Of a stretch of DNA of 64,000 nt, positions 45,400-53,557 are shown piece by piece. The stretch is taken from NCBI GenBank assembly GCA_030525785.1, contig JAUNEA010000008.1:1-64000 (forward strand), written 5' to 3'. Every line of letters starts with the position of its first letter. Position 1 is the stretch's first letter. This DNA is from Cardiobacteriaceae bacterium (GTDB lineage Bacteria > Pseudomonadota > Gammaproteobacteria > Cardiobacteriales > Cardiobacteriaceae). Under the pieces are notes generated by a model, which saw only the letters and a program-made list of their open reading frames with translations, was not told the DNA's origin and made no database searches. The position numbers and the translations under genes are program-made.

Positions 45400-46290
45400 A
45401 TGCATATCATCACCTCAGCCGATATTTCCGCCTTGTTTCAGGATTACAGCATTGAAGTAACCCCAAAAACGCTTGCTAAGCTCGGCAATTTGAATTTGTA
45501 TTTGCCGAAGGGGAAACGTGTTTTTGTGACCTTTCTTGCCAATGCTGAATTGGAAGATACCCTTTGGGCGTGCGAGCAACTGGAGCAACAAGGCTATATT
45601 GCCGTGCCTCATCTGGCAGCAAGGCATTTGCGCAGTGAGCAAGATTGGTTACGGGCGCTTCGCTATGTTCGTGAACATAGTGGCGAGGCGCTTTTTCTAG
45701 CGGGCGGTGGTGATCATATTCGTGGCGCTTATCGTGATACCTTTGATTTTATGAACCAAAGCGCTTTGGCTGAAGCTGGCTTGGCGCGTTATATTTTCGC
45801 AGGACACCCTGAAGGAAACGGCGATGTGGGGGCGCAAGCGGTGGCTTTAGCGGAAGAGCGAAAATGGCAATGGGCGCAGCAACATGGCGTGAAAAGCGCT
45901 TTGATGACGCAATTTGTTTTTCAAGCAACACCTGTGGTGGCATGGGCAAAGCGCTTAGAGGAACGTGGGCTACATTTTCCGTTGTATATCGGTATTCCTG
46001 GCGTGGCAGGCTTGGGAGCCTTGATTAAGCACGCGCAATTGTGTGGCATTGGGGTTTCGATGGGGTTTCTCCTGAAACAACGCGCCAAAATGATGAATAT
46101 GCTCAGCTTGCAAAAGCCTAATCATCTGATTTATCAACTGGCGCTCGCCAAAAAACAAGGTTTACTGCCTCACTTCTCACGCCTACATTTTTATCCGCTT
46201 GGTGGATTGGTGGAAACGGTTCATTGGATTCAAGCTATTGAGCAGGGGCAATTTGAAGTGAGTGATAAGGGATTGATAACTTATGATTGA
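45400..46290 (+). CDS. Short methylenetetrahydrofolate-reductase-family protein
   Basis: 296 residues with a TIM-barrel pattern like MetF: SIEVTPK near the start, FLAGGGDHIRGAY-like flavin region, IFAGHPEGN and KSALMTQFVFQATPVV. It resembles diverged MTHFR relatives more than classical MetF, so a true reductase role for 5,10-methylene-THF is possible but not certain. It has an AGGAGG site. Its stop overlaps the next ATG (TGATG), so it is coupled to lpxH. Confidence 0.7.
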   Translation: MHIITSADISALFQDYSIEVTPKTLAKLGNLNLYLPKGKRVFVTFLANAELEDTLWACEQLEQQGYIAVPHLAARHLRSEQDWLRALRYVREHSGEALFLAGGGDHIRGAYRDTFDFMNQSALAEAGLARYIFAGHPEGNGDVGAQAVALAEERKWQWAQQHGVKSALMTQFVFQATPVVAWAKRLEERGLHFPLYIGIPGVAGLGALIKHAQLCGIGVSMGFLLKQRAKMMNMLSLQKPNHLIYQLALAKKQGLLPHFSRLHFYPLGGLVETVHWIQAIEQGQFEVSDKGLITYD

Positions 46291-47033
46291 TGGCTAACGA
46301 AAGCGCTTTGTTTATGAGAACTTATTTCCTTGCGGATTTGCATTTTGATAGAAACAATAAAGCATTATGTGCTGGCATTTTTCAGGCACTTGCCACCATA
46401 AAAGCTGATGAACAGAAAAGCGCTTTGTATTTATTAGGCGATGTTTTTGAATATTGGCTTGGTTTTGAAGATGATGAAAGTCTGCTTTATCAATTGGCAG
46501 ATTTAGGTATTCCTGTTTACTTTCAACAGGGAAACCGAGATTTTCTGCTCTCCAAAGCGCTTTTGGAACCCTTTGGCATAGAGCTTTTGCCTGAGCGTTA
46601 TGTTTTACTTCTTCATGATAAACGTATTCTTTTGGAACACGGCGATTTGCTTTGCACAGCCGATAAGGGTTATCAACAGATGCGTAAAATTGTGCGTCAG
46701 CCTGTGGTGCAATGGATTTATCACGCTTTGCCCAAGTGCTGCAAACAATCCATCGCTGCCAAGCTGCGCAATCAAAGTTCGGGGATAAAGGCGTGGGTTG
46801 ATGTTGATGAAGAAGAAGTGATGCGAGTTCTCGATGACCATCAAGCCAATATGATGATTCATGGACATACCCACAAGCCTCATATTCACTCTTATGGAAA
46901 CGATACAAAGCGCTTTGTTCTTGGCGATTTTAGGGCAAATCAAGATGGACATTATCAGGGAATGGCCGTTGTTTATGATAGTGAAAAAAGAGATTTTTAT
47001 ACGATAATGATGGGCTATTCACAAGGAAAATAG
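46290..47033 (+). CDS. lpxH: UDP-2,3-diacylglucosamine diphosphatase LpxH
   Basis: Calcineurin-type metallohydrolase that makes lipid X in lipid A synthesis at the inner membrane. 247 residues with ADLHFD, GDVFEYWLG, QGNRDFLL, LEHGD and HGHTHKPHIH metal and substrate motifs. The ATG at 46290 overlaps the previous stop; an ATG at 46314 (MRTYFLADLHF) aligns better with other LpxH N termini but lacks a ribosome site. The gene's 3' end borders the AT-rich island, and its downstream sequence is duplicated at 47862. Confidence 0.9.
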   Translation: MANESALFMRTYFLADLHFDRNNKALCAGIFQALATIKADEQKSALYLLGDVFEYWLGFEDDESLLYQLADLGIPVYFQQGNRDFLLSKALLEPFGIELLPERYVLLLHDKRILLEHGDLLCTADKGYQQMRKIVRQPVVQWIYHALPKCCKQSIAAKLRNQSSGIKAWVDVDEEEVMRVLDDHQANMMIHGHTHKPHIHSYGNDTKRFVLGDFRANQDGHYQGMAVVYDSEKRDFYTIMMGYSQGK

Positions 47034-47058
47034 GTTAGAAACTTAGGAGAAATATTTT
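47023..47058 (+). repeat. Direct repeat R1 at the lpxH/island border
   Basis: 36-base sequence covering the end of lpxH and the ribosome site of the next gene. It recurs at 47862-47897 with two mismatches. The pair encloses the 47057-47791 gene and a broken start, as expected from insertion or unequal recombination at the lpxH end. Confidence 0.85.
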
Positions 47059-47791
47059 GAAGACGACACGCGACAGTAGAGAATCAAGGTTAATTCATAA
47101 TCCGCACGATCTTGAACAAATAGAAACTGCTCAAAAAGCCAAAAAATATAGTATTACTAATAAAATAAATGAACGTTCATCAAAAGATTATTTGAATATT
47201 ATATTTAAAATGCAGAATAAATTTTTAGTAAAATCTTTAAAGCTATTGGTTTTGCTGTTTTGTTTGTATTTTATTATCTGTTTCTTATGGTATAAAAACG
47301 GTAACTATGTTGAAACAATGAACGCTGTTTCTTATGATATTTTAAGTTATATGAATGTTCATTTAAAATATAGAGATGGTTGGAATTTTCAGTATTTATT
47401 GTCGATGGTGTTATCGGTATTTTTTTCATTATATATGATTTTTGATTGGTTTAGTAGAAAAGAATTATTGATGATGATGAAGCTTGTTAGAATAAAATGG
47501 TACCATACTATTGGCTTTTATATTCAAAAAATAGCTTGTGTATTGTTTGGATTGCTGTGTTTTATTTGTGTGTCACCAAGAGTTACTCGTATTAAAATAG
47601 AAGGAAGCTTTAGTAAATGTACATCATTTTATGATTTATGTAATTTTAACACAACAGATATGTTTTATACGGCAACAATACACACCTATATACATACTGT
47701 GGCAATGGTTTGGTATATTTTCGTTATAATAATTTTGAAGCATAAGAAAAAATCTTTTGTAGCTATTGATAACATCAGTAATATTCCATAG
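47057..47791 (+). CDS. Unrecognised four-helix membrane protein (family A, plus-strand member)
   Basis: 244 residues, starting at a TTG with AGGAG seven bases upstream. A polar N terminus of about 60 is followed by four hydrophobic helices (near 60-80, 110-130, 155-175 and 208-228) and a basic tail. It is homologous to the two tandem minus-strand proteins at 50711-52311: both have (N/D)GWN-x-YLLS, C-(S/T)-S-x-YDLC and DMF motifs in order. The function is unknown. It is AT-rich with no palindrome copy. Four-helix topology near a toxin-like gene recalls immunity proteins, but this is only a hypothesis. Confidence 0.7.
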   Translation: MKTTRDSRESRLIHNPHDLEQIETAQKAKKYSITNKINERSSKDYLNIIFKMQNKFLVKSLKLLVLLFCLYFIICFLWYKNGNYVETMNAVSYDILSYMNVHLKYRDGWNFQYLLSMVLSVFFSLYMIFDWFSRKELLMMMKLVRIKWYHTIGFYIQKIACVLFGLLCFICVSPRVTRIKIEGSFSKCTSFYDLCNFNTTDMFYTATIHTYIHTVAMVWYIFVIIILKHKKKSFVAIDNISNIP

Positions 47792-47808
47792 TATGATTCT
47801 AATTTTGT

Positions 47809-48153
47809 TTAATAGGAGAAAACTTTAATGGTAAAAAAGCTAATCTCTCTTCTCATGTCATAAGGAAAATAGGTTAGAGACTTAGGAGATATATTTTCCA
47901 TTCTTGCTTCAGCTTCTTTCTCGGCAAAAGTTCTAGTATCATCAGAAGATAAATTGAGTAGTCCTATAATTTCCCATCCTATTCCTGCATTTTCAGCAAA
48001 GGAAATCCCATGATCTCTAGCTAATATGGCACTAGAGAAAGCGTGCCTAAAAGCATCTCTTTCTCCATTATGTTCCCCACTGGTAATATTAAACTGATCA
48101 GCATATTTGTTGGAAAGATCGTGAAGTTCAGATGTGTTAAATTTGTATCCCAT
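47809..48153 (-). CDS. DUF6973-like toxin-type domain protein with replaced C-terminus
   Basis: 114 residues. Residues about 30-65 (NGERDAFRHAFSSAILARD...GWEIIG) match the pattern of DUF6973-type domains common at the ends of polymorphic toxins, with conserved Asp/Arg/His in DAFRHA. The last ~25 residues come from repeat R2 and beyond, so the original 3' end is lost. It has a GGAG site and starts 2 bases after the upstream membrane-protein gene, suggesting an effector-partner pair. The family match is from memory of the motif. Confidence 0.6.
   Translation of the reverse strand: MGYKFNTSELHDLSNKYADQFNITSGEHNGERDAFRHAFSSAILARDHGISFAENAGIGWEIIGLLNLSSDDTRTFAEKEAEARMENISPKSLTYFPYDMRREISFFTIKVFSY
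47828..47863 (+). pseudogene. Broken start of a secreted or lipoprotein gene
   Basis: An AGGAG site (47814-47818) precedes an ATG and 11 codons reading MVKKLISLLMS, which looks like the first part of a signal peptide. The frame stops where repeat R2 begins (47862). I read this as a gene cut off by the rearrangement that copied the repeat. Confidence 0.6.
47862..47897 (+). repeat. Direct repeat R2 inside the island
   Basis: Second copy of the 36-base lpxH-end sequence (R1 at 47023-47058), with two differences. On its other side it forms the last codons of the minus-strand toxin-like gene. Confidence 0.85.
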
Positions 48154-48155
48154 AA

Positions 48156-48707
48156 TTATTGCTCCATTAAAGAAATTTTTTTGCCATTTTTAACCAAAAA
48201 ACCATATTTAAGCACTGAGCATGATAAGTGATTTTTTTGATTATCTATCATAATATGCCATTTTATTACTTTATGTAAATTAATTTCTGAACTTACTTTA
48301 TCAAATAGAACGATATAAAATTCATTTTCAGGAACATAATTTTCTAGATTAATTTCCAACCAAGAGTTGATTCTGTGAATATCTTGGATAGATATTTTGT
48401 CTGAAACTTGAGTTAATAAATATGATGATATTTTGTTGGTATAAGGTGGTAATATGCAAACAATTGAATCTGAGCTGTTTTTAGTGAAAATTTCTGATAG
48501 CAATAAGGTTGACTTTGATTCAAAGGTTATTTTTTCGTCGATGTAACTTCCGTCTATAATAATTCTTAAAAAGAATAGAGATTTTAAAATGAAATATAGA
48601 ATAATAAATAAAATTATCGTTTTTGCTATTCTTATTAGCGTAAAAATGATAAATAATATTAAGTTGTGGTACCACTTTATGCTTGAACTGTTTTGGTTTT
48701 TGTTCAT
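48156..48707 (-). CDS. Unrecognised membrane-anchored protein
   Basis: 183 residues: two close hydrophobic segments or one long one near 15-50, then a mostly polar domain of about 130 residues. I do not recognise it. It is directly upstream of the DUF6973-like gene, so it could be its partner or inhibitor. It is AT-rich, without palindrome copies. A terminator belonging to the ppiB fragment lies just upstream (48754-48772), so it probably has its own promoter in 48708-48753 or depends on read-through. Confidence 0.55.
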   Translation of the reverse strand: MNKNQNSSSIKWYHNLILFIIFTLIRIAKTIILFIILYFILKSLFFLRIIIDGSYIDEKITFESKSTLLLSEIFTKNSSDSIVCILPPYTNKISSYLLTQVSDKISIQDIHRINSWLEINLENYVPENEFYIVLFDKVSSEINLHKVIKWHIMIDNQKNHLSCSVLKYGFLVKNGKKISLMEQ

Positions 48708-48753
48708 TTTTGTTTTCTCTGTTAAATGTGTTTTTTATTTCTCCTACAAAAAC

Positions 48754-48772
48754 CCCCCTCATGAAGAGGGGG
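48754..48772 (-). terminator. Terminator after the ppiB fragment
   Basis: Stem CCCCCTC/GAGGGGG with a 5-base loop and a T run on the minus strand. It is equivalent to the terminator after intact ppiB at 52332-52352, which shows that the fragment brought its own 3' flank. Confidence 0.85.
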
Positions 48773-48792
48773 CGTTTAACAAAGCGCTTTGC

Positions 48793-48984
48793 TTATAGAA
48801 TTTCAGTTTTCTCAATCACGATATCTTCCACAGGCACATCGGAGTGACCATTCAGCCGACCCGTCCGCACGCCTGCGATTTTATCCACAATCTCCATGCC
48901 CGCGACCACTTTGCCAAACACAGCATATCCCCAGCCTTGTAAAGTTTTGGAACGGAAATTGAGGAAATCATTGTCTTTGAGATT
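48793..48984 (-). pseudogene. 3' fragment of a second ppiB allele
   Basis: Encodes the last ~63 residues of cytoplasmic cyclophilin B, including its stop, a downstream palindrome copy and a terminator. Positions 48920-48984 are identical to 52496-52560 (65 bases). The remainder differs mostly at third codon positions, so it is an allele from a related lineage and not a fresh copy of the resident gene. It ends abruptly at 48984, where unrelated sequence begins. It marks a recombination join. Confidence 0.9.
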
Positions 48985-49006
48985 AGTGAAAACTCCGTTT
49001 AAAAAT

Positions 49007-49687
49007 TTATTTTAAAATACTATAACTAGGTTGGATGGAGAGTGTCAAGTTAAAATCTTTGGCATTAAACCCAGATCCTGTTAAATAGAACAGATAGTTG
49101 CCAAAATTGAGAGTAAAACAATCAATACTTTTCGTGTATGAAAATTCTTCAGGCTTATCTAAGTTATATATTTCTCCAGTATGAGTATGACCACTATAAT
49201 TATTGTAACTTTTTTCCAAAATAATCAGTTTTCCATCTTCTACCTTCCGATAAGCAGTAACATTTATTGAGTAAAGTTGATGGTTATTAGAATCTTCATT
49301 AAGAAGACCTACGATTTGTTTTTGAGGTATCGTTATTTTAGGTTTTCGATAAGAGCGACCAGCATATGAAAAATCATAATAATCCATAGAATTAAAAGAG
49401 AAATGTGCCTTTATGCAGTATTTATGCCTTAAATAAGCTTTAAATGGAAAAATGATCTTAAATTCCCCATTTGTGTCAAATAAAATTTGATGATAATGTT
49501 GATTATGCAAATAATGAAGAGCAATTGATTTGAATATTCTAGAGTTTAATGTGATATCTACTAAATAGTAACATAATAATATAAGCGCTAGAAATTTAAG
49601 TGAAGTTTCTTTCTTATTTGAAAAGAAAAAATACATTTTAAACGAACGTCTATTTGATCTCATCATGGTTGCTCTTAAAAAACTCAT
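49007..49687 (-). CDS. Unrecognised membrane-anchored protein
   Basis: 226 residues with a basic N terminus, one hydrophobic segment (about 28-46) and a beta-rich extracytoplasmic domain. I do not recognise the family. It starts 3 bases after the 49691-50575 gene and is surely co-transcribed. Its stop lies 22 bases from the ppiB fragment. It is AT-rich with no palindrome copy. Confidence 0.6.
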   Translation of the reverse strand: MSFLRATMMRSNRRSFKMYFFFSNKKETSLKFLALILLCYYLVDITLNSRIFKSIALHYLHNQHYHQILFDTNGEFKIIFPFKAYLRHKYCIKAHFSFNSMDYYDFSYAGRSYRKPKITIPQKQIVGLLNEDSNNHQLYSINVTAYRKVEDGKLIILEKSYNNYSGHTHTGEIYNLDKPEEFSYTKSIDCFTLNFGNYLFYLTGSGFNAKDFNLTLSIQPSYSILK

Positions 49688-49690
49688 TTG

Positions 49691-50575
49691 TTATTTAACT
49701 TGAAGATATAAAAAGAAATCGACTACACGTTTATCATTGGCTTTTAAAGCATCAATGCATTCGTTGCAATCGATCAAATTTTCTTGGTGCTGAATAGCAT
49801 CGTAGATTATATCAGCAGGATTGTTAGGAACGCAGTAGCCAATCTCTTCAATGCATTGATTGGGATGAAAACTTGCGTGAGCATCTTCAATGATGGGTTT
49901 ATAGTTATAGAATCTTGTCCAAATAGTGTATTCTAACTCTAAATGATCGTTTAATGGTGTGTAAAGGTTAAAGTGGTTTAAAAAAGAATCATGTGTTAAG
50001 TCGCCTATATTTTTGGGATTATTTGCAGGTTTGTCCTGAATGTTAAAATAACGAATTATGGTTTTGTATGTCTTACTTCTTTTATTGGGAAAAAATAGCC
50101 TATCAATTTTAACTCTGCCACCGTCAATGTGAATCAGGTCGTTTTTTTCTGTTTTAATTTCATGAGATAAAAATGTTTTTTCGCTATAGCTCATGGGGTT
50201 GATGTTGATGATTTCATAAGCGCCACTCTTAACAATGTCAATTTGGTTGTTGCATTGTTTAATCAGTTCATAAGGTGATGTTTCTGGTGTTCCAGAAAAT
50301 GTATAAAGCGGGAAATTAAAAGAAATGCTCGAGACAATATCGCCGTTTTTGATTGAGTAGTATATATTTTGGTATCTATTTAGAAAGCATCTTTTGATTT
50401 TGATTCTAAATAAATTTTCATTGTTATCATTGGCGATGTAGAAGGTTATTTCCTCCTCTGGGTCAGGTTCGTGGTTAGAGTAAAAATAGCAAGCAGTCAA
50501 GGAGATAAAAATTAAAATCCATTTTTTTTGTTTTTTAATTTGTTTTGGTGAGGTTGTTAGATAATTTTCGAGCAT
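49691..50575 (-). CDS. Unrecognised putative lipoprotein
   Basis: 294 residues. A short basic N terminus leads to a hydrophobic segment ending ISLTAC (lipobox-like, Cys near 29), then a soluble domain. A pair of Cys clusters near the C terminus (CIEEIGYC and CNEC) could form disulfides. The function is unknown. It has a GGAG site and heads a two-gene set with the 49007-49687 gene, downstream of the tandem family A genes. AT-rich. Confidence 0.6.
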   Translation of the reverse strand: MLENYLTTSPKQIKKQKKWILIFISLTACYFYSNHEPDPEEEITFYIANDNNENLFRIKIKRCFLNRYQNIYYSIKNGDIVSSISFNFPLYTFSGTPETSPYELIKQCNNQIDIVKSGAYEIININPMSYSEKTFLSHEIKTEKNDLIHIDGGRVKIDRLFFPNKRSKTYKTIIRYFNIQDKPANNPKNIGDLTHDSFLNHFNLYTPLNDHLELEYTIWTRFYNYKPIIEDAHASFHPNQCIEEIGYCVPNNPADIIYDAIQHQENLIDCNECIDALKANDKRVVDFFLYLQVK

Positions 50576-50651
50576 AATTTTTTCTCCTTATGGTTTCTAT
50601 CATTCGATAATGACATAAGTGTTCGTCTTCTATCAATCTGCTTGTATTCTA

Positions 50652-50714
50652 TCAATCAAATATATTTTTGTACTGATTTTTCTTTTGAGTATCTTCATTT
50701 TGGTTATTAATCAT
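50652..50714 (-). pseudogene. Leftover start of a third family A copy
   Basis: Encodes 20 residues starting MINNQNEDTQKK, almost the same as the N terminus of the 50711-51529 gene, then stops. Its ATG overlaps the end of that gene by ATGA, exactly as the second copy overlaps the first. A third tandem unit was therefore once present and was deleted after about 20 codons. Confidence 0.8.
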
Positions 50715-51529
50715 TTTATTTTTCTCCAGTCGACTTTGGCATATTTTGAGCTGATGGGTAAAATTATAAGATACAGCATCATTAGTATGAATGCCAATGA
50801 GATATAACAACCAAGGGCTGAATGGATGAACATGTCTCCAGTGTCTAAAGAGCATAAATCATAGCGTGATGAGCAGTTTCTTGTGTATTTTTTCAAGCCA
50901 AGCTGAGGGTACATATAATAATATGCTGGTATGAATGGTAAAAAAAGTGCACATGCAGCAATCCGAGCAAACATGTGTTTTATGGTAAAAGCCCAAGGGT
51001 ATTTAAAAAGGCTTTTCACCATTAATGCTTTGAGGGCATCTTGTTTAAATGTCACAACGGTGGCAATAATGATAACATGACATAAGAAACTTAATAAATA
51101 AGGAAGATTCCAGCCATTAGGATTTTTGACGGGAAAATTTATGGTTTGTAGTAATTGATATATATAGTTATTGACGCTCTGGTGGTCTTCTATTAATTTA
51201 TAAGATAATACGCAGATTAAAGCATAAATAAAGAAAAATAATAGGCTGATTTTTAGATAAAAGAATAAAATATGCTCTTGAATTTCAACTCTTAATTCAA
51301 AATAGGCTTCTTCAGAGTTTTTTAATATAAAAGCTATGGTTTTATCTTTGCCTGCTATGTAGCTGTATTTATGTTCTATTTCGAAAAAAGAGTATTCCAG
51401 CTTCTCTTTAGACGAAATAACTGGCTTATTTCCTTTTCTTGCTTGTATATCAGATGGAACTAAACTTTGTCCAAATGTATTTTTATGTTGATTTTTCTTT
51501 TGAGTATCTGCATTTTGGTTGTTAATCAT
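50711..51529 (-). CDS. Family A four-helix membrane protein, tandem copy 2
   Basis: 272 residues from the ATG at 51529, which overlaps the stop of copy 1 (ATGA). An in-frame codon at 51670 would only read copy 1's tail in another frame. It has a polar N terminus of about 60, then four helices with NGWNLPYLLSF, CSSRYDLC and GDMF. The central part appears identical to copy 1, but the N terminus and the last ~80 residues differ. The unit length is about 815 bases. Function unknown; homologous to the 47057-47791 protein. Confidence 0.75.
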   Translation of the reverse strand: MINNQNADTQKKNQHKNTFGQSLVPSDIQARKGNKPVISSKEKLEYSFFEIEHKYSYIAGKDKTIAFILKNSEEAYFELRVEIQEHILFFYLKISLLFFFIYALICVLSYKLIEDHQSVNNYIYQLLQTINFPVKNPNGWNLPYLLSFLCHVIIIATVVTFKQDALKALMVKSLFKYPWAFTIKHMFARIAACALFLPFIPAYYYMYPQLGLKKYTRNCSSRYDLCSLDTGDMFIHSALGCYISLAFILMMLYLIILPISSKYAKVDWRKIK

Positions 51530-52311
51530 TTTATTTTTCTCCAGTTGACTTTGGCATATTTTGAGTTGATGGGTAAAATTATAAGATACAGCATCATTAG
51601 TATGACTGCCAATGAGATATAACAACCAAGAACTGAATGGAAGAACATATCTTCGGTGTCTAAAAAGCATAAATCATAGCGTGATGAGCAGTTTCTGGTG
51701 TATTTTTTTAAGCCAAGCTGAGGGAACATATAATAATATGCTGGTATGCATGGTAAAAAAACTGCACATGCAGCAATCCGAGCAAACATGTGTTTTATGG
51801 TAAAAGCCCAAGGGTATTTAAAAAGGCTTTTCACCATTAATGCTTTGAGGGCATCTTGTTTAAATGTCACAACGGTGGCAATAATGATAACATGACATAA
51901 GAAACTTAATAAATAAGGAAGATTCCAGCCATTAGGATTTTTGACGGGAAAATTTATGGTTTGTAGTAATTGATATATATAGTTATTGACGCTCTGGTGG
52001 TCTTCTATTAATTTATAAGATAATACGCAGATTAAAGCATAAATAAAGAAAAATAATAGGCTGATTTTTAGATAAAAGAATAAAATATGCTCTTGAATTT
52101 CAACTCTTAATTCAAAATAGGCTTCTTCAGAGTTTTTTAATATAAAAGCTATGGTTTTATCTTTGCCTGCTATGTAGCTGTATTTATGTTCTATTTCGAA
52201 AAAAGAGTATTCCAGCTTCTCTTTAGACGAAATAACTGGCTTATTTCCTTTTCTTGCTTGTATATCAGATGGAACTAAACTTTGTCCAAATATCTTTTTA
52301 TGATCTTTCAT
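51526..52311 (-). CDS. Family A four-helix membrane protein, tandem copy 1
   Basis: 261 residues starting MKDHKKIFGQSLVPSDIQ, with four helices (near 80-108, 132-152, 175-200 and 225-247). The cluster of substitutions in the last 80 residues relative to copy 2 (for example CFLDTEDMFFHS against CSLDTGDMFIHS) suggests diversification or exchange at that end. It is first in the minus-strand series copy 1, copy 2, remnant, lipoprotein, membrane-anchored protein. It lies just downstream of ppiB, separated by a terminator. Function unknown. Confidence 0.75.
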   Translation of the reverse strand: MKDHKKIFGQSLVPSDIQARKGNKPVISSKEKLEYSFFEIEHKYSYIAGKDKTIAFILKNSEEAYFELRVEIQEHILFFYLKISLLFFFIYALICVLSYKLIEDHQSVNNYIYQLLQTINFPVKNPNGWNLPYLLSFLCHVIIIATVVTFKQDALKALMVKSLFKYPWAFTIKHMFARIAACAVFLPCIPAYYYMFPQLGLKKYTRNCSSRYDLCFLDTEDMFFHSVLGCYISLAVILMMLYLIILPINSKYAKVNWRKIK

Positions 52312-52331
52312 TTTTATTTATCCTATTAAAA

Positions 52332-52352
52332 AATCCCCCCATTGGGGGGATT
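52332..52352 (-). terminator. Terminator after ppiB
   Basis: Stem AATCCCCCC/GGGGGGATT with a 3-base loop and a T run on the minus strand. It separates ppiB from the island. Confidence 0.88.
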
Positions 52353-52368
52353 GAACAAAGCGCTTTGT

Positions 52369-52863
52369 TTATAGAATCTCGGTTTTCTCAATCACGATAT
52401 CTTCCAGTGGCACATCAGAATGACCATGCAAACGACCTGTACGAACGGTTGCGATTTTATCGACAATTTCCATACCTGCAACCACTTTCCCAAAAACAGC
52501 ATATCCCCAGCCTTGTAAAGTTTTGGAACGGAAATTGAGGAAATCATTGTCTTTGAGATTGATGAAGAATTGGCTAGAGGCAGAATGAGGATCTTGGGTG
52601 CGTGCCATGGAAAGCGTGCCACGATTATTTTTTAAGCCATTATCAGCTTCATTTTCAATCGGAGCGCGTTTATTGGCTTTTTCGACCAAGCCTGATTGCA
52701 TACCGCCGCCTTGAATCACAAAATCAGGAATCACACGATGAAAAATGGTGCCATTGAAAAAACCTTCTTCGGCATACTGTTGGAAATTTTTGGCAGTACG
52801 AGGAGCGTTGTCAAAATCCAGCTCAATATCGATATTGCCAAAATTGGTGATGAAACGAATCAT
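52369..52863 (-). CDS. ppiB: Peptidyl-prolyl cis-trans isomerase B (cytoplasmic cyclophilin)
   Basis: 164 residues without a signal peptide. Cyclophilin motifs are [13 protein letters not shown] (catalytic Arg), [19 protein letters not shown] and GYAVFGKVV. It accelerates proline isomerisation in folding. It starts 9 bases after the periplasmic cyclophilin gene. A 3' part of a related allele lies at 48793-48984, making this gene the core-genome border of the island. Confidence 0.95.
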   Translation of the reverse strand: MIRFITNFGNIDIELDFDNAPRTAKNFQQYAEEGFFNGTIFHRVIPDFVIQGGGMQSGLVEKANKRAPIENEADNGLKNNRGTLSMARTQDPHSASSQFFINLKDNDFLNFRSKTLQGWGYAVFGKVVAGMEIVDKIATVRTGRLHGHSDVPLEDIVIEKTEIL

Positions 52864-52872
52864 AAAAACTCC

Positions 52873-53442
52873 TTAGTTTTTTGAGGGTTGAGGTTCGGTT
52901 GGTAAAACTTCTACGCTTTCAATAATGATAGCTTCTTGTGGCACATGCTCGCCCACGCTCCGCATGCTGGTTACAGGGGTTTTTGCAATTTTATCAACTA
53001 CATTCATGCCTTCGCTGACTTTCCCAAAAACGGCATAACCATGCTGCCCATCAGCGGCATTGAGGTAATCGTTATCCACCAGATTGATGAAGAATTGGCT
53101 GGTGGCGGAATGAGGGTCATTGGTGCGAGCCATAGCGATGGTGCCACGCGTATTTTTCAAACCGTTGTGAGCTTCGTTAGCGATGGGAGCCTCCGTTGCT
53201 TTGTGGTTGAGGTTGGTGTCATAGCCGCCGCCTTGAATCATGAAGCCATCAATAACGCGGTGGAAAATGGTATTGTCGTAGAAACCAGCTTGGGCATAGC
53301 GTACGAAATTGGCAGTGGTAGCAGGTGCATTGATTTCATCAAGCTCTAGGCGAATATCGCCTTGATTGGTATGCATGATGATAGAGGTATTGGCATGTGC
53401 CAAAGCGCTTAAGGCTAGAGAAAGAGTTAGTAAAATACGCAT
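52873..53442 (-). CDS. ppiA: Periplasmic peptidyl-prolyl cis-trans isomerase (PpiA-like)
   Basis: 189 residues with a signal peptide (about 1-17, ending ALAHA) and a cyclophilin domain: [39 protein letters not shown]. It is the periplasmic partner of the cytoplasmic ppiB next to it; the two arose by an old duplication. A palindrome copy falls within the signal peptide (SALAHA). Confidence 0.9.
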   Translation of the reverse strand: MRILLTLSLALSALAHANTSIIMHTNQGDIRLELDEINAPATTANFVRYAQAGFYDNTIFHRVIDGFMIQGGGYDTNLNHKATEAPIANEAHNGLKNTRGTIAMARTNDPHSATSQFFINLVDNDYLNAADGQHGYAVFGKVSEGMNVVDKIAKTPVTSMRSVGEHVPQEAIIIESVEVLPTEPQPSKN

Positions 53443-53557
53443 ATTTTTGAATCAAAAAGTGAAGGGCTGTCTATACTAGCAAATTTATCTCTGATAGTTT
53501 CCATGCGTGGGCAAAGCGCTTTGGTTAGTAGATGTTTATCATTGTGAGGAATGAAGC

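Noticed and set aside
48708-49006. A complete cyclophilin gene in the island
   Set aside because: Only the last third of ppiB is present; the catalytic Arg region is missing and unrelated sequence begins at 48985.
51530-51670. Upstream extension of family A copy 2
   Set aside because: These codons only read the end of copy 1 in another frame. The ATG at 51529 with an ATGA overlap is the likely start.
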